Positions 25,821 to 33,648 of a stretch of 64,000 bases of DNA are shown here, piece after piece. Location of the stretch: positions 62,001 to 126,000 of the forward strand of contig JBFMFX010000003.1 in assembly GCA_040752005.1 (NCBI GenBank). The letters run 5' to 3'. The position numbers and the translations under genes are program-made. The notes under the pieces are model-generated. The model was not told the DNA's origin and did not search any database. It was given only the letters and a program-made list of their open reading frames with translations. Source of the DNA: RBG-16-66-20 sp040752005. GTDB taxonomy: Bacteria > Pseudomonadota > Gammaproteobacteria > Burkholderiales > SG8-39. Each line of letters starts with the position of its first letter. Position 1 is the stretch's first letter.

Positions 25821-25919
25821 TGCTTTCCTCCGAGGGACAATCGGACAGCGCGCCCGGCCTCGCCTCTTGGCCGCCGCGAAGGGCCCGGATCGTGGGCCGG
25901 CCGTCGCGGCAGGCCGGAC

Positions 25920-25995
25920 TGGTGGGTCGCCGGGGACTCGAACCCCGAACCTACGGATTAAGAGTCCGCAGCTCTACCAATTGAGCTAGCGACCC
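25920..25995 (-). tRNA. tRNA-Lys(CUU)
   Basis: 76 nt on the minus strand with encoded CCA. The acceptor stem GGGTCGC pairs with GCGACCC. The anticodon stem CGGA/TCCG region holds the loop CTCTTAA, giving anticodon CTT. The T-arm is GGTTCGAGTCC. Confidence 0.95.
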
Positions 25996-26121
25996 TGACG
26001 TAAGTCTTCGGCCGGCGCCGCAAAGTTCCCCGGATCGGCGCGGCCCCGCGCCCGGCGCGCGCTCTGCCGGTTTCCACGCGCGCGCGCCCGGCGCGCCGCC
26101 GAGCGCCGCGCGGCCGGCCTC

Positions 26122-26613
26122 TCAGGCCGCCCGTTCCGCTTTCGCCTTCGTCCAGCGCTCGAGAATCGCTCGCGCGCCGTTTCTTTCCGGATCCATCAGC
26201 TCGTCGTGGCGCTCCGTTTTGCTGGTGAGCTCGATCACGTAGCCGTTCGGGTCGCGGAAGTAGATCGAACGGACGAACCCGTGGTCGGAGACGCCGCGCA
26301 CCTCGCGGCCCTCTGCCTTGCCCTTCGCGTACATGCGCTCCAGGGTCGCGGGATCCACCTCCAGGGCGATGTGCAGGTCGTAGTCGTGCTGCGGCTTGAA
26401 TTCGAACGGCTGGTCCGGGGCGTCGAAGAACGCGAGATAGGAGCCGTCGCCCATCTGGTAAAAAGTGTGCAGCACGCGCGTGCGGCGGCCGGTCTTGGTC
26501 TCGGTGATTTCGAGCGCGCCGGCGAACTTCAGACCGAGGAAGTCCTCGTAGAAGCGGCGCGTTTCCTCGGAGTCCCGGCAGCGGTAGGCGTTGTGATGCA
26601 GGCCCCTGATCAT
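26122..26613 (-). CDS. VOC-family (glyoxalase/dioxygenase fold) protein
   Basis: 163-residue vicinal-oxygen-chelate protein with paired beta-alpha-beta-beta-beta modules. Likely metal ligands are His in RGLHHNAYRCRD, His in YDLHIALEV and Glu in RDPNGYVIELTSK. This is the layout of ring-cleaving dioxygenase- or glyoxalase-like enzymes. A good Shine-Dalgarno (AAAGGAG) precedes the ATG at 26613. It lies directly downstream of a GST remnant, a pairing seen in catabolic operons. The substrate is unknown. Confidence 0.85.
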   Translation of the reverse strand: MIRGLHHNAYRCRDSEETRRFYEDFLGLKFAGALEITETKTGRRTRVLHTFYQMGDGSYLAFFDAPDQPFEFKPQHDYDLHIALEVDPATLERMYAKGKAEGREVRGVSDHGFVRSIYFRDPNGYVIELTSKTERHDELMDPERNGARAILERWTKAKAERAA

Positions 26614-26763
26614 GACGCGGTCTCCTTTGCGCGTCACGCGGCCACTTCTCCAGCCCGCGCTCGACGCACGCCTTGTGCGCCACCGGATCGGAATCGCACT
26701 CTCGGCCGCGAACAGCGTCACGATCCGCGGCGGCGTGGACGCCGGGTGGCAATAGAGCTTCAT
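26614..26763 (-). pseudogene. Glutathione S-transferase remnant
   Basis: The ATG at 26763, after a GGAGG Shine-Dalgarno, opens MKLYCHPASTPPRIVTLFAA, the typical start of a GST thioredoxin fold. After about 22 residues the frame is lost, and a different frame reads CDSDPVAHKACVERGLEKWP up to the VOC gene. More than 170 GST residues are missing, so an internal deletion has destroyed it. The 146 bp upstream of it, to the SDR gene, show nothing recognisable. Confidence 0.65.
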
Positions 26764-26909
26764 GGTTTCCTCCTCCAGTGAGAATGGCCATTCTGGCACC
26801 GGCCGCAGGGACGCGGATGCCGCGGCGCGAGCGCGCAATCCTGGGTTTCGGGGCTGCATCGCCCGGCAATCCGCGGCACGCGGGCGCCGATAGTGCCGGG
26901 CGATGGTCC

Positions 26910-27701
26910 TCACCGGCCCGACGGAACCACGGCGCGGCCGAAGTTGCCGAGGTGAATGCCCGAGTCCATGAGCAGCAGCTCGCCGGTGACGGTGCTCGCG
27001 CCGTCGGCGAGCCATACCACCGCCTCGGCCACTTCCTCCGGCGTGCAGGCGCGCGCAAGCGGCGCGGTCTGCTCGTAATACGCCTTGAGCTTCTCGTAGC
27101 CCTCGCGGCCGATGCCGTCCACGAACCAGCGCGTGGTGATCATGCCGGGGCAGACCGCATTGACGCGCACTTCCGGGGCGAGCACGCGCGCGAAATGCAG
27201 CGTCATCGCGTTCAACGCGCCCTTCGAGGCGATGTACGGGACGGATGAGCCGATCCCGAGCGCGCCGGCGATCGAGGAGACATTGACCACGGCGCCGCGC
27301 GCCGCCTTCAGGTGTGGAGCCGCCGCGCGGATCATCTGGAAGGCGCCGAGCGCGTTCACCGCGAAGATGCGCTGGAACGCCGCCGCATCCAGCGCGTCGA
27401 GGTTGCCGGTGCCGACGAAGGTGGTGACGCCGGCGTTGTTGACGAGGATGTCGAGCCCGCCCCAGCGCGCGACCGCCTCGGCGACCATCCTGCGGCAGGC
27501 GGCGTCGTCGGCGACATCGGCGCGCACGAGGAGCACGTCGGCGCCCGCTTCCCGGCACGCGGCGGCGGTCGCCTGCGCCTCGGCCTCGCTTTTCGAATAG
27601 TTCACCAGCACGTCGCAGCCGCGGCGCGCGAGCGCGAGCGCGGTCGCCGCGCCGACGCCGGTCGCGCTGCCGGTGACGATCGCCCTTCTGCGTGCGGTCA
27701 T
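26910..27701 (-). CDS. Short-chain dehydrogenase/reductase
   Basis: 263-residue classical SDR. The NAD(P) motif is TGSATGVG (residues 10-17), followed by NNAGVTTF, the catalytic Ser in VVNVSSIAG and YIASK with catalytic Tyr and Lys. The C-terminal region carries the usual NAVCPGMITT. It reduces or oxidises a carbonyl/alcohol; the substrate is unknown. The start MTARRRAIVTG at 27701 follows a Shine-Dalgarno (GGAAAAGG). It is divergent from osmC. Confidence 0.9.
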   Translation of the reverse strand: MTARRRAIVTGSATGVGAATALALARRGCDVLVNYSKSEAEAQATAAACREAGADVLLVRADVADDAACRRMVAEAVARWGGLDILVNNAGVTTFVGTGNLDALDAAAFQRIFAVNALGAFQMIRAAAPHLKAARGAVVNVSSIAGALGIGSSVPYIASKGALNAMTLHFARVLAPEVRVNAVCPGMITTRWFVDGIGREGYEKLKAYYEQTAPLARACTPEEVAEAVVWLADGASTVTGELLLMDSGIHLGNFGRAVVPSGR

Positions 27702-27756
27702 GGCCTTTTCCTTTCGACGGCTGTCGCGGGTGCAGTGTAGCGAAGCCGCATGCCGA

Positions 27757-27770
27757 TTGACCAGGATCAA
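27757..27770. promoter_or_regulatory. FNR/ANR box upstream of osmC
   Basis: TTGACCAGGATCAA. A -10-like TATCGT (27792-27797) is centred exactly 31 bp from the box centre, predicting transcription from about 27805 and a 19-nt leader with a Shine-Dalgarno before osmC. Confidence 0.75.
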
Positions 27771-27823
27771 ACCCCCATCGCTGCGCGGGTTTATCGTGGC
27801 GGCGTGAGACGCAGGGGAGCGCG

Positions 27824-28294
27824 ATGACCGCCGCACAGACTTTCAGCGTCAGCCTCGAGCAGCAGGAAGGCTTCGAGTTTCGCGTGCGCTTCGACGGGCC
27901 GGGCACGGCCGAGCTTGTGCTCGACGAGCCGGAGCCGCTCGGGCATCGGCGCGGGCCGAACGCCGCGCGGCTCCTCGCGGCCGCGGTGGCGAACTGCCTC
28001 GCGGCGAGCTTTGTCTTTTGCCTGCGGACCAAGTTCCGGCAGAATCCGGGCCCGGTGCGGGCCCGCGCCGTCGGCAGGCTCGAGCGCAACGAGCGCGGGC
28101 GCTACCGCATCGCCGGCGTCGAGGTCGAGATCGCGCTCGCCGAGACGCTCGGCGCGATGCCTCATCAGCAGCGCTGCGTCGAACAATTCGAGGACTTCTG
28201 CGTGGTGACCCAGAGCGTACGCGCGGGGATTCCGGTGTCGGTCCGCGTGGTGGACGCGGCCGGAACCCCGGTGCCCATGCCGGAGGCCGCCTGA
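27824..28294 (+). CDS. OsmC-family peroxiredoxin-like protein
   Basis: 156-residue OsmC/Ohr-fold protein. The first redox Cys is in AAAVANCLAASFVFCLR and the second in FEDFCVVTQSVRAGIPV, the normal pair for thiol-dependent hydroperoxide reduction. It is preceded by an FNR/ANR box and a GGGGAG Shine-Dalgarno. The short RaiA-like gene follows 3 bp after its stop, so the two form an operon. Expression under low oxygen is inferred from the box. Confidence 0.87.
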   Translation: MTAAQTFSVSLEQQEGFEFRVRFDGPGTAELVLDEPEPLGHRRGPNAARLLAAAVANCLAASFVFCLRTKFRQNPGPVRARAVGRLERNERGRYRIAGVEVEIALAETLGAMPHQQRCVEQFEDFCVVTQSVRAGIPVSVRVVDAAGTPVPMPEAA

Positions 28295-28297
28295 GCC

Positions 28298-28570
28298 GTG
28301 AAGGAAGAGTCGCTGCACGCGCTGATCCAGCACGAGGTGGCGGAATTGCGCGTCGAGTTTCCGCAGATCGCGCTGGTGCGCAGCACGCTCGATACCTGGC
28401 TGGAGGGCGAGGCGCGGCGCTATAGCCTGGGCCTTGACATCCGCTGGCCGGATCATCAGACCCTTGTCGCCGGCCCGGCTCGCGACGGCGTGCACGAGGC
28501 GGTGCGTGCGGCGTTCGAGGCGGCGCGCGAGCGGCTGCGGAGCGGGTGCGCGCATCTCGCGCGCGCATGA
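28298..28570 (+). CDS. Short RaiA/HPF-like (S30AE) ribosome-associated protein
   Basis: 90-residue protein with a GTG start 3 bp after osmC. The strand-helix pattern (LDIRWPDHQTLVAG, then GVHEAVRAAFEAARERL) matches the second half of the S30AE domain of hibernation factors, although basic residues of the first strands are fewer. Its likely role is ribosome silencing in quiescence (inference). It would be co-transcribed with osmC from the box at 27757. A larger RaiA-cold-shock fusion lies at 46712-47260, so the window has two such proteins. Confidence 0.6.
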   Translation: MKEESLHALIQHEVAELRVEFPQIALVRSTLDTWLEGEARRYSLGLDIRWPDHQTLVAGPARDGVHEAVRAAFEAARERLRSGCAHLARA

Positions 28571-28573
28571 AGA

Positions 28574-28587
28574 TTGATCTGGGTCAA
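28574..28587. promoter_or_regulatory. FNR/ANR box of the candidate sRNA
   Basis: TTGATCTGGGTCAA. A -10-like CAATAT (28609-28614) is centred exactly 31 bp away, and the class II geometry (box at -41.5) predicts transcription from 28622. Confidence 0.72.
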
Positions 28588-28621
28588 ACCCGGCGTCGCG
28601 GGCACAGGCAATATGGTCGGC

Positions 28622-28691
28622 GGGTGCGCCACATACTCCTCCTCCTCCCATGGGGTGTGCCCGGAAAGCGCGGCGAGAGCCGCGCTTTTTT
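28622..28691 (+). ncRNA. Candidate FNR-controlled sRNA with anti-Shine-Dalgarno loop
   Basis: The predicted +1 (28622) is the first G of a 9-bp stem (28622-28630 with 28654-28662, allowing G-U). Its 23-nt loop carries CTCCTCCTCCTCCC (28636-28649), complementary to GGAGG-type ribosome-binding sites. A 10-bp terminator hairpin with a GAGA tetraloop and T6 follows (28665-28691). The resulting RNA is about 70 nt. C-rich exposed loops are known in several proteobacterial trans-acting sRNAs. It could alternatively be a leader attenuating archease-rtcB. Confidence 0.6.
28665..28691 (+). terminator. Intrinsic terminator between FNR promoter and archease
   Basis: AAAGCGCGGC, loop GAGA, then GCCGCGCTTT followed by more T residues: a 10-bp stem with a U-run, ending 20 bp before the archease start codon. 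Confidence 0.8.
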
Positions 28692-28710
28692 CTCTGCGGA
28701 CTGGGGGCAC

Positions 28711-29127
28711 GTGAAGGGACGCTGGGAGCATTACGCGCATGATGCGGACCTCGGCGTGCGCGGCCTGGGCGAAACCCAGGCCGAGGCGTTCGCGCAGGCG
28801 GCGCTCGCGCTGACGGCCGTGGTCACCGACCCTGCCTCGGTGCGGCCGCAGACCCCGGTCGCGATCACCTGCGAGGCGCCGGACGACGAGCTGCTGCTTG
28901 CGGAATGGCTGAACGCCCTCATATATGAAATGGCGACGCGCCGGATGCTGTTTTCGCGTTTTGACGTGACGATCGAGGACGGGCGGCTTTCGGCGCAGGC
29001 GTGGGGAGAGCCGGTGGACCCGGCGCGGCACCGCCCGGCGGTGGAGCCGAAGGGCGCCACCTACACGACGCTGCGGGTCGCGCGCGGGCCGGAGTACTGG
29101 TCCGCGCAAACGGTGATTGACGTCTGA
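28711..29127 (+). CDS. Archease
   Basis: 138-residue archease, the activator of RtcB RNA ligase. It starts at a GTG with a GGGGG Shine-Dalgarno. Family marks are WEHYAHDADLGVRGLG with its metal-binding Asp/Glu, and the C-terminal AWGEPVDPARHRPAVEPKGATYTTLRV. It speeds RtcB guanylylation and multiple turnover. rtcB follows within 2 bp. Transcription from the FNR box at 28574 would have to pass the terminator at 28665-28691. Confidence 0.92.
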   Translation: MKGRWEHYAHDADLGVRGLGETQAEAFAQAALALTAVVTDPASVRPQTPVAITCEAPDDELLLAEWLNALIYEMATRRMLFSRFDVTIEDGRLSAQAWGEPVDPARHRPAVEPKGATYTTLRVARGPEYWSAQTVIDV

Positions 29128-29128
29128 G

Positions 29129-30547
29129 ATGGACCTTTCTCGCCTCGAAAAGGTGTCCGACTGGGAATGGCGCATCCCGGCGCAGGGGGCGATGCGCGTT
29201 CCCGCCGTGATCTTCGCGAGCGAAGCGCTGTTGCGCGAGATGGACGAAAAGGTGCGCGAGCAGGCGGCGAACGTCGCGACGCTGCCGGGCATCGTCGGCG
29301 CGTCCTATGCGATGCCGGACGCGCACTGGGGCTATGGCTTTCCGATCGGCGGTGTGGCGGCGTTCGACGCCGACGAGGGCGGCGTGGTTTCGGCGGGCGG
29401 CGTCGGCTTCGACATCTCCTGCGGCGTGCGCTGCCTGCTCACGGGCCTGAAGCGCGAGGACATCATGGCGGTGCAGCAGCCGCTCGCCGAGGCGCTGTTC
29501 GCGCGGATTCCCGCCGGCGTGGGCAGCACCGGCGCGATCCGGCTGTCGGATGCGGAGACGGAGGCGATGCTCACCGGCGGCGCGCGCTGGGCGGTCGAGC
29601 GCGGGTGGGGCGAGCCGGCGGACCTGGAGCGCGTCGAGGAAGGCGGACAGATGAAGCACGCGAAGCCCGCCGCGGTATCGGCGCACGCCAAGCGCCGCCA
29701 GCGCGACGAGATGGGCACGCTCGGCAGCGGCAACCACTATCTGGAAGTGCAGGAAATCACCGAGGTGTACGACGAGGCGATCGCGCGGGCGTACGGCGTT
29801 GCCGCGGGCGACGCGGTGGTGATGATCCACTGCGGCTCGCGCGGGCTCGGCCACCAGATCGGCACCGAGTTCCTGAAGCAGATGGCGCTCGCGGCGCCGC
29901 GCCACGGCATCGCGCTGCCGGACCGCGAACTCGCCTGCGCGCCGATCCACTCCGAAATCGGCCAGGAATACCTCGGCGCGATGCGCGCCGCGATCAATTG
30001 CGCGCTCGCCAACCGTCAGATCCTCACCGCGCTGGTGCGCGAGGTGTTCGCCGATTTCTTCCCGGACGCGCGCCTTGCGCTCCTCTACGACGTCTCCCAC
30101 AACACCTGTAAGGTCGAGGAGCACGGTGGCAGGCGCCTGTACGTGCATCGCAAGGGCGCGACGCGCGCCTTCGGCCCCGGGCATCCGGAGCTGCCGCCGG
30201 CGCTGCGCGCAGCGGGGCAGCCGGTGCTGATCGGCGGCTCGATGGGAACCGGCTCCTACATCCTGGCGGGAACGAAGGCGTCGGAGTCGCTCGCGTTCAG
30301 CTCCGCCTGCCACGGCGCCGGCCGCGCGATGAGCCGGCACCAGGCGCTGCGCAACTGGCGCGGGCGGGAGGTGGTGGACGAGCTGGCGGCGCGCGGCATC
30401 ATCGTCAGGAGCCCCTCGATGCGCGGCGTCGCCGAAGAGGCGCCGCAGGCCTACAAGGACGTCTCGGCGGTGGTGGACGCGGCCGATGCCGCCGGCCTGG
30501 CGAAGAAGGTCGCGCGCTGCGTGCCGCTCATCTGCATCAAGGGCTGA
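29129..30547 (+). CDS. rtcB: RNA-splicing/repair ligase RtcB
   Basis: 472-residue RtcB that joins 2',3'-cyclic phosphate and 5'-OH RNA ends using GTP and Mn2+. The metal-binding Cys98 is in GVGFDISCGVRCL. Histidines are in GSGNHYLEVQ, IHCGSRGLGHQIG and YDVSHNTC. The guanylylated His is in VHRKGATRAFG, and LIGGSMGTGSYIL is present. All catalytic residues appear intact. Together with archease it forms a two-gene RNA-repair operon. Confidence 0.96.
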   Translation: MDLSRLEKVSDWEWRIPAQGAMRVPAVIFASEALLREMDEKVREQAANVATLPGIVGASYAMPDAHWGYGFPIGGVAAFDADEGGVVSAGGVGFDISCGVRCLLTGLKREDIMAVQQPLAEALFARIPAGVGSTGAIRLSDAETEAMLTGGARWAVERGWGEPADLERVEEGGQMKHAKPAAVSAHAKRRQRDEMGTLGSGNHYLEVQEITEVYDEAIARAYGVAAGDAVVMIHCGSRGLGHQIGTEFLKQMALAAPRHGIALPDRELACAPIHSEIGQEYLGAMRAAINCALANRQILTALVREVFADFFPDARLALLYDVSHNTCKVEEHGGRRLYVHRKGATRAFGPGHPELPPALRAAGQPVLIGGSMGTGSYILAGTKASESLAFSSACHGAGRAMSRHQALRNWRGREVVDELAARGIIVRSPSMRGVAEEAPQAYKDVSAVVDAADAAGLAKKVARCVPLICIKG

Positions 30548-30581
30548 AGCGCGGCGCTCGCGAGAGGTGGAGGAACGCGGC

Positions 30582-30614
30582 ATGAAAACAGGCGAAAAGG
30601 AGACGGCATCATGA
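30582..30614 (+). CDS. Possible 10-residue leader ORF before EncFtn
   Basis: ATG after a strong GGAGGA encodes MKTGEKETAS. Its stop overlaps the EncFtn start (ATGA, 30611-30614), and the AAGGAG that serves EncFtn lies inside it. It may be a coupling uORF or coincidence. Coding potential cannot be judged at this length. Confidence 0.3.
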   Translation: MKTGEKETAS

Positions 30615-30988
30615 CCCAGTCGAGCACGGGATGGCACGAGCCGGTGGAGGTCATCAAACCGCAAACGAGGGATCGCCATCGAGCGATCGTGTCGCTCATG
30701 GAGGAGTTCGAGGCGGTGGACTGGTACGACCAGCGCGTGGATGCGACCGCGGACGAGGAGTTGCGCGCCATCCTGGCGCACAACCGCGACGAGGAGAAGG
30801 AGCACGCCGCGATACTGCTCGAATGGCTGCGTCGGCGGGATCCCGCGTTCGAGCGGCATCTGCGCGACTGGCTGTTCACGGATGCGCCCATACTGGAGCG
30901 CGCGGCGGACGCGGAAAATGCCGCGGCCACGGGCGCCCTCGGCGACGGTTCGCTCGGTATCGGCGACCTGCGGGAGCGACGGACATGA
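30611..30988 (+). CDS. Encapsulated ferritin-like protein (EncFtn)
   Basis: 125-residue encapsulin cargo ferroxidase. Two helices carry the iron site: Glu32 and Glu34 with Trp38-Tyr39 in SLMEEFEAVDWYDQR, then Glu62 and His65 in DEEKEHA. This matches the Rhodospirillum rubrum EncFtn residue numbering as I recall it. The C-terminal tail GDGSLGIGDLRERRT is an encapsulation (cargo-loading) peptide. It oxidises Fe(II) for storage inside the encapsulin shell. Its stop overlaps the shell-protein start (ATGA at 30985). Confidence 0.95.
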   Translation: MTQSSTGWHEPVEVIKPQTRDRHRAIVSLMEEFEAVDWYDQRVDATADEELRAILAHNRDEEKEHAAILLEWLRRRDPAFERHLRDWLFTDAPILERAADAENAAATGALGDGSLGIGDLRERRT

Positions 30989-31794
30989 ACGATCTTCTGC
31001 GTGAACTCGCGCCCGTCAGCGGCGCAGCATGGGAGCGGATCGAGGCGGAGGCGAAGCGCACGCTCAAGGCGATGCTCGCGGCGCGCAAGCTGGTGGATTT
31101 CCGCGGCCCGCTCGGCTGGCAGACCTCGGCCGTCGGACTCGGGCGGATCGAGAGGCTCGGCGCCGCTCCCGGGCCTGGGGTGGAAGCGCGGCTGCGCAAG
31201 GCCATGCCCCTGGTCGAGCTGCGGGTTCCGTTCGAGCTTTCGCGCGCGGAGCTGGAAGCGCTCGATCGGGGTGCGCAGGACGCCGACCTCGATCCGGTGC
31301 GCGAAGCGGCGCGCACGGCCGCGCTCGCCGAGGATCGCGCCGTGTTTCACGGCTACGCCGCGGCCGGAATCCGCGGCGTGATCGAGGCCGCGGCGGCAGC
31401 GAAATGCACGCTCTCCGAGGACTATACCGTGTATGTCGGCGCGGTCGCGGAAGCGATTCAGAGGCTGCGTGGCGCAGGGATCGAGGGCCCGTACGGGATC
31501 GCGCTGGGTCCGCGCTGCTATACCGGGCTCACGCGCACGCTGGTCGGCGGCTTTCCGGTGATGGAGCACGTGCGCAGGCTGCTCGATGGCCCGGTGGTCT
31601 GGGCGCCCGCGGTGGACGGGGCGGTGGTCCTCAGTCTGCGCGGCGGCGATTTCGAGCTGACGGTGGGACGCGACTTCTCCATCGGGTACTCCGACCACAC
31701 AGCGAGCACCGTGCAGCTCTATCTCGAGGAGAGCTTCACCTTCCGCGTGTTCTGCGCCGAAGCGGCCGTTCCCCTCAGCTACGCCGCGGGGTGA
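30985..31794 (+). CDS. Encapsulin shell protein (family 1)
   Basis: 269-residue HK97-fold shell protein that self-assembles into a protein nanocompartment. Recognised from the N-terminal LLRELAPVSGAAWERIEAEAKRTLK, DFRGPLGW, the P-domain helices and the C-terminal HTASTVQLYLEESFTFRVF. The start is the ATG at 30985, overlapping the EncFtn stop. The pair forms a standard iron-storage compartment that limits free Fe(II), useful at oxic/anoxic transitions. Confidence 0.95.
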   Translation: MNDLLRELAPVSGAAWERIEAEAKRTLKAMLAARKLVDFRGPLGWQTSAVGLGRIERLGAAPGPGVEARLRKAMPLVELRVPFELSRAELEALDRGAQDADLDPVREAARTAALAEDRAVFHGYAAAGIRGVIEAAAAAKCTLSEDYTVYVGAVAEAIQRLRGAGIEGPYGIALGPRCYTGLTRTLVGGFPVMEHVRRLLDGPVVWAPAVDGAVVLSLRGGDFELTVGRDFSIGYSDHTASTVQLYLEESFTFRVFCAEAAVPLSYAAG

Positions 31795-31830
31795 TTGCGC
31801 CGTCGGCGCGCCGCTGCCGAGGCGGCGCCT

Positions 31831-32982
31831 TCAGCGCGCCGCGGGCCCGCGGCCCTCGCGCCGCGGATCCTCCTCGCGCTCGATCCAGACCTGCCACAGG
31901 CGCAGGGCAAGCGCGAGCAGCGCCGGCCCGATGAACACGCCGACGAAGCCGAAGGCGAGGATGCCTCCGATCACGCCGATGAACACCAGCCCGAAGGAGA
32001 GGCTCGCGCCGCGACTGATGAGCAGCGGCCGGAGCACGTTGTCAATGCTCGAGACGAGCCCGGCGCCCCAGATCAGCATGAAGATCGCCCAGCCGAAGAG
32101 CTCCTGGGTGAGCAGCCAGAACGTCGCGCCCAGCCACACCAGCACCGGCCCGCCCGGAACGAGCGACAGCAGCGCGGTGAGCCCCCCGAGCAGCCACGCC
32201 GCCGGCACCCCCGCGATGAGGAACCCGATGGTGGCGAGCGCGCCCTGGGCGGCCGCGGTGCCGACGATGCCGAGCACCACGCCGCGCACGGTGCCCCGCA
32301 CCGTCGCGATCAGCTCGTCGGCGAGCGGGCCCGCGAGGCGCGCGACGCCGGCGCGCAGGCTGCGCACGATCGCCTCGCCGTCGCGGTAGAAGAAGAAACC
32401 GATGAACGTCGCCAGCGCGAGCTGCAGGATCCCTTCGGCGACGATGGCGCCGGCGGCGATGAGCGGCCCGCGCGCGGTCTCGATCACCCGCTTGCCCAGT
32501 TCGCGCAGCGCGCCCGGATCGGCCGCGAGCCCGCGCCAGTATTCGTCCATCGCCGGGCCTGCGACCGGGATGCGCGCGATCCATGCCGGCGGCGGCGGCA
32601 GGCCGTCCACGATCCAGCCGCGCACGACCGCGACCCAGCGCGGCACCTGTTCGATCGCGTTTTCGGTGAGCCAGGCGAACGGCAGCAGCACCAGCACGAT
32701 GACGCCGAGGGTGAGAACCGTGGCCGCCGCGGTGTCGCTGCCCCGCAGCGCGCCGCGGACCGCGGCATAGGCGGGCCAGGTCGCCATCACGAACACGGCC
32801 GCGAACAGCCCGGCCGAGACGAACGGTCGGAGAACGACGTACGTGCCGAACGCGAGCAGCGCCAGCGCGGCGAGGCCGGCGAGGCGGCTGATCAGTTCAC
32901 GTGGAGAGGAAGGAGCCAGGGTCGTTCCGTTTCTCTGGGCATGCGGCGCGGCCGCGCGGGCACGGGAACCAGGGCTCCGCAC
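31831..32982 (-). CDS. AI-2E family transporter (YdiK/PerM-like)
   Basis: 383-residue inner-membrane protein with about seven to eight helices in the usual order: two N-terminal pairs (LAGLAALALLAFGTYVVLRP, VLTLGVIVLVLLPFAWL), a soluble stretch, then the conserved C-terminal block GALATIGFLIAGVPAAWLLG, SLVPGGPVLVWLG, SSIDNVLRPLLISRG and GGILAFGFVGVFIGPALLA. The family covers AI-2 exporters and Na+/H+ antiporters; the substrate here is unknown. The first 25 residues lack family resemblance, so the true start may lie downstream. Confidence 0.88.
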   Translation of the reverse strand: MRSPGSRARAAAPHAQRNGTTLAPSSPRELISRLAGLAALALLAFGTYVVLRPFVSAGLFAAVFVMATWPAYAAVRGALRGSDTAAATVLTLGVIVLVLLPFAWLTENAIEQVPRWVAVVRGWIVDGLPPPPAWIARIPVAGPAMDEYWRGLAADPGALRELGKRVIETARGPLIAAGAIVAEGILQLALATFIGFFFYRDGEAIVRSLRAGVARLAGPLADELIATVRGTVRGVVLGIVGTAAAQGALATIGFLIAGVPAAWLLGGLTALLSLVPGGPVLVWLGATFWLLTQELFGWAIFMLIWGAGLVSSIDNVLRPLLISRGASLSFGLVFIGVIGGILAFGFVGVFIGPALLALALRLWQVWIEREEDPRREGRGPAAR

Positions 32983-32997
32983 CGGAAGGCGCGCAGG

Positions 32998-33648
32998 TTA
33001 TCGGTCCTGCTCGCCCGGCGTCAAATGACGCCCGAACCAGCCGGCGGCAAGGCGCGCGACTTCCTCCAGCGTGCCCGGCTCCTCGAACAGGTGCGTCGCG
33101 CCTGGAACGAGGACCAGCTCGCGCGTGCAGTTGCGCAACGCGTCGCGCGCCTGCTCGTTCAGCTCGATCACCCCGTAGTCGAGCGCGCCGACGATGAGGA
33201 GCGTCGGCGCGCGCACGCGCTCGAGCGTCGCCGCTCCGGCGAGGTCGGGCCGGCCGCCGCGCGACACCACCGCACGCACCGCGAACGGCATCGCCGCCGC
33301 CACGCGCAGCGCCGAGGCCGCCCCGGTGCTCGCGCCGAACAGCCCGATCGCAAGCCCGCGCGTGTCCGGCGCGGCGGCGAGAAAGCGCACCGCGAACGCG
33401 AGCCGCTCGGTCAGAAGAGCGATGTCGAAGCGATTTTCGGGGTCGCGATCCTCCTCGGGCGTGAGCAGGTCAAGGAGCAGCGTCGCAAGGCCGTTTCGGC
33501 GCAGCTCGCCGGCCACGTAGCGATTGCGCGGCGAGTGACGCCCGGAGCCGCTGCCGTGAGAGAACGCGACCGCGCCGCGCGCGCCGGCCGGAACCTCCAG
33601 AACGCCTTCGAGCGTCACGCTGCCTGCGGGAATGGCGACTTGGGTCAT
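32998..33648 (-). CDS. Alpha/beta hydrolase of the dienelactone-hydrolase type
   Basis: 216-residue alpha/beta hydrolase. The oxyanion/nucleophile region reads GLFGASTGAASALRVAA (nucleophile Ser in GAST). The Asp is in LLIVGALDYGVIELN and the His in VPGATHLFEEPGTLEE. In many genomes this domain is fused to a phosphoribosyltransferase; here it stands alone. The ATG at 33648 overlaps the stop of the upstream GH57 gene (ATGA), so it is the last gene of the minus-strand glucan operon. Confidence 0.87.
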   Translation of the reverse strand: MTQVAIPAGSVTLEGVLEVPAGARGAVAFSHGSGSGRHSPRNRYVAGELRRNGLATLLLDLLTPEEDRDPENRFDIALLTERLAFAVRFLAAAPDTRGLAIGLFGASTGAASALRVAAAMPFAVRAVVSRGGRPDLAGAATLERVRAPTLLIVGALDYGVIELNEQARDALRNCTRELVLVPGATHLFEEPGTLEEVARLAAGWFGRHLTPGEQDR

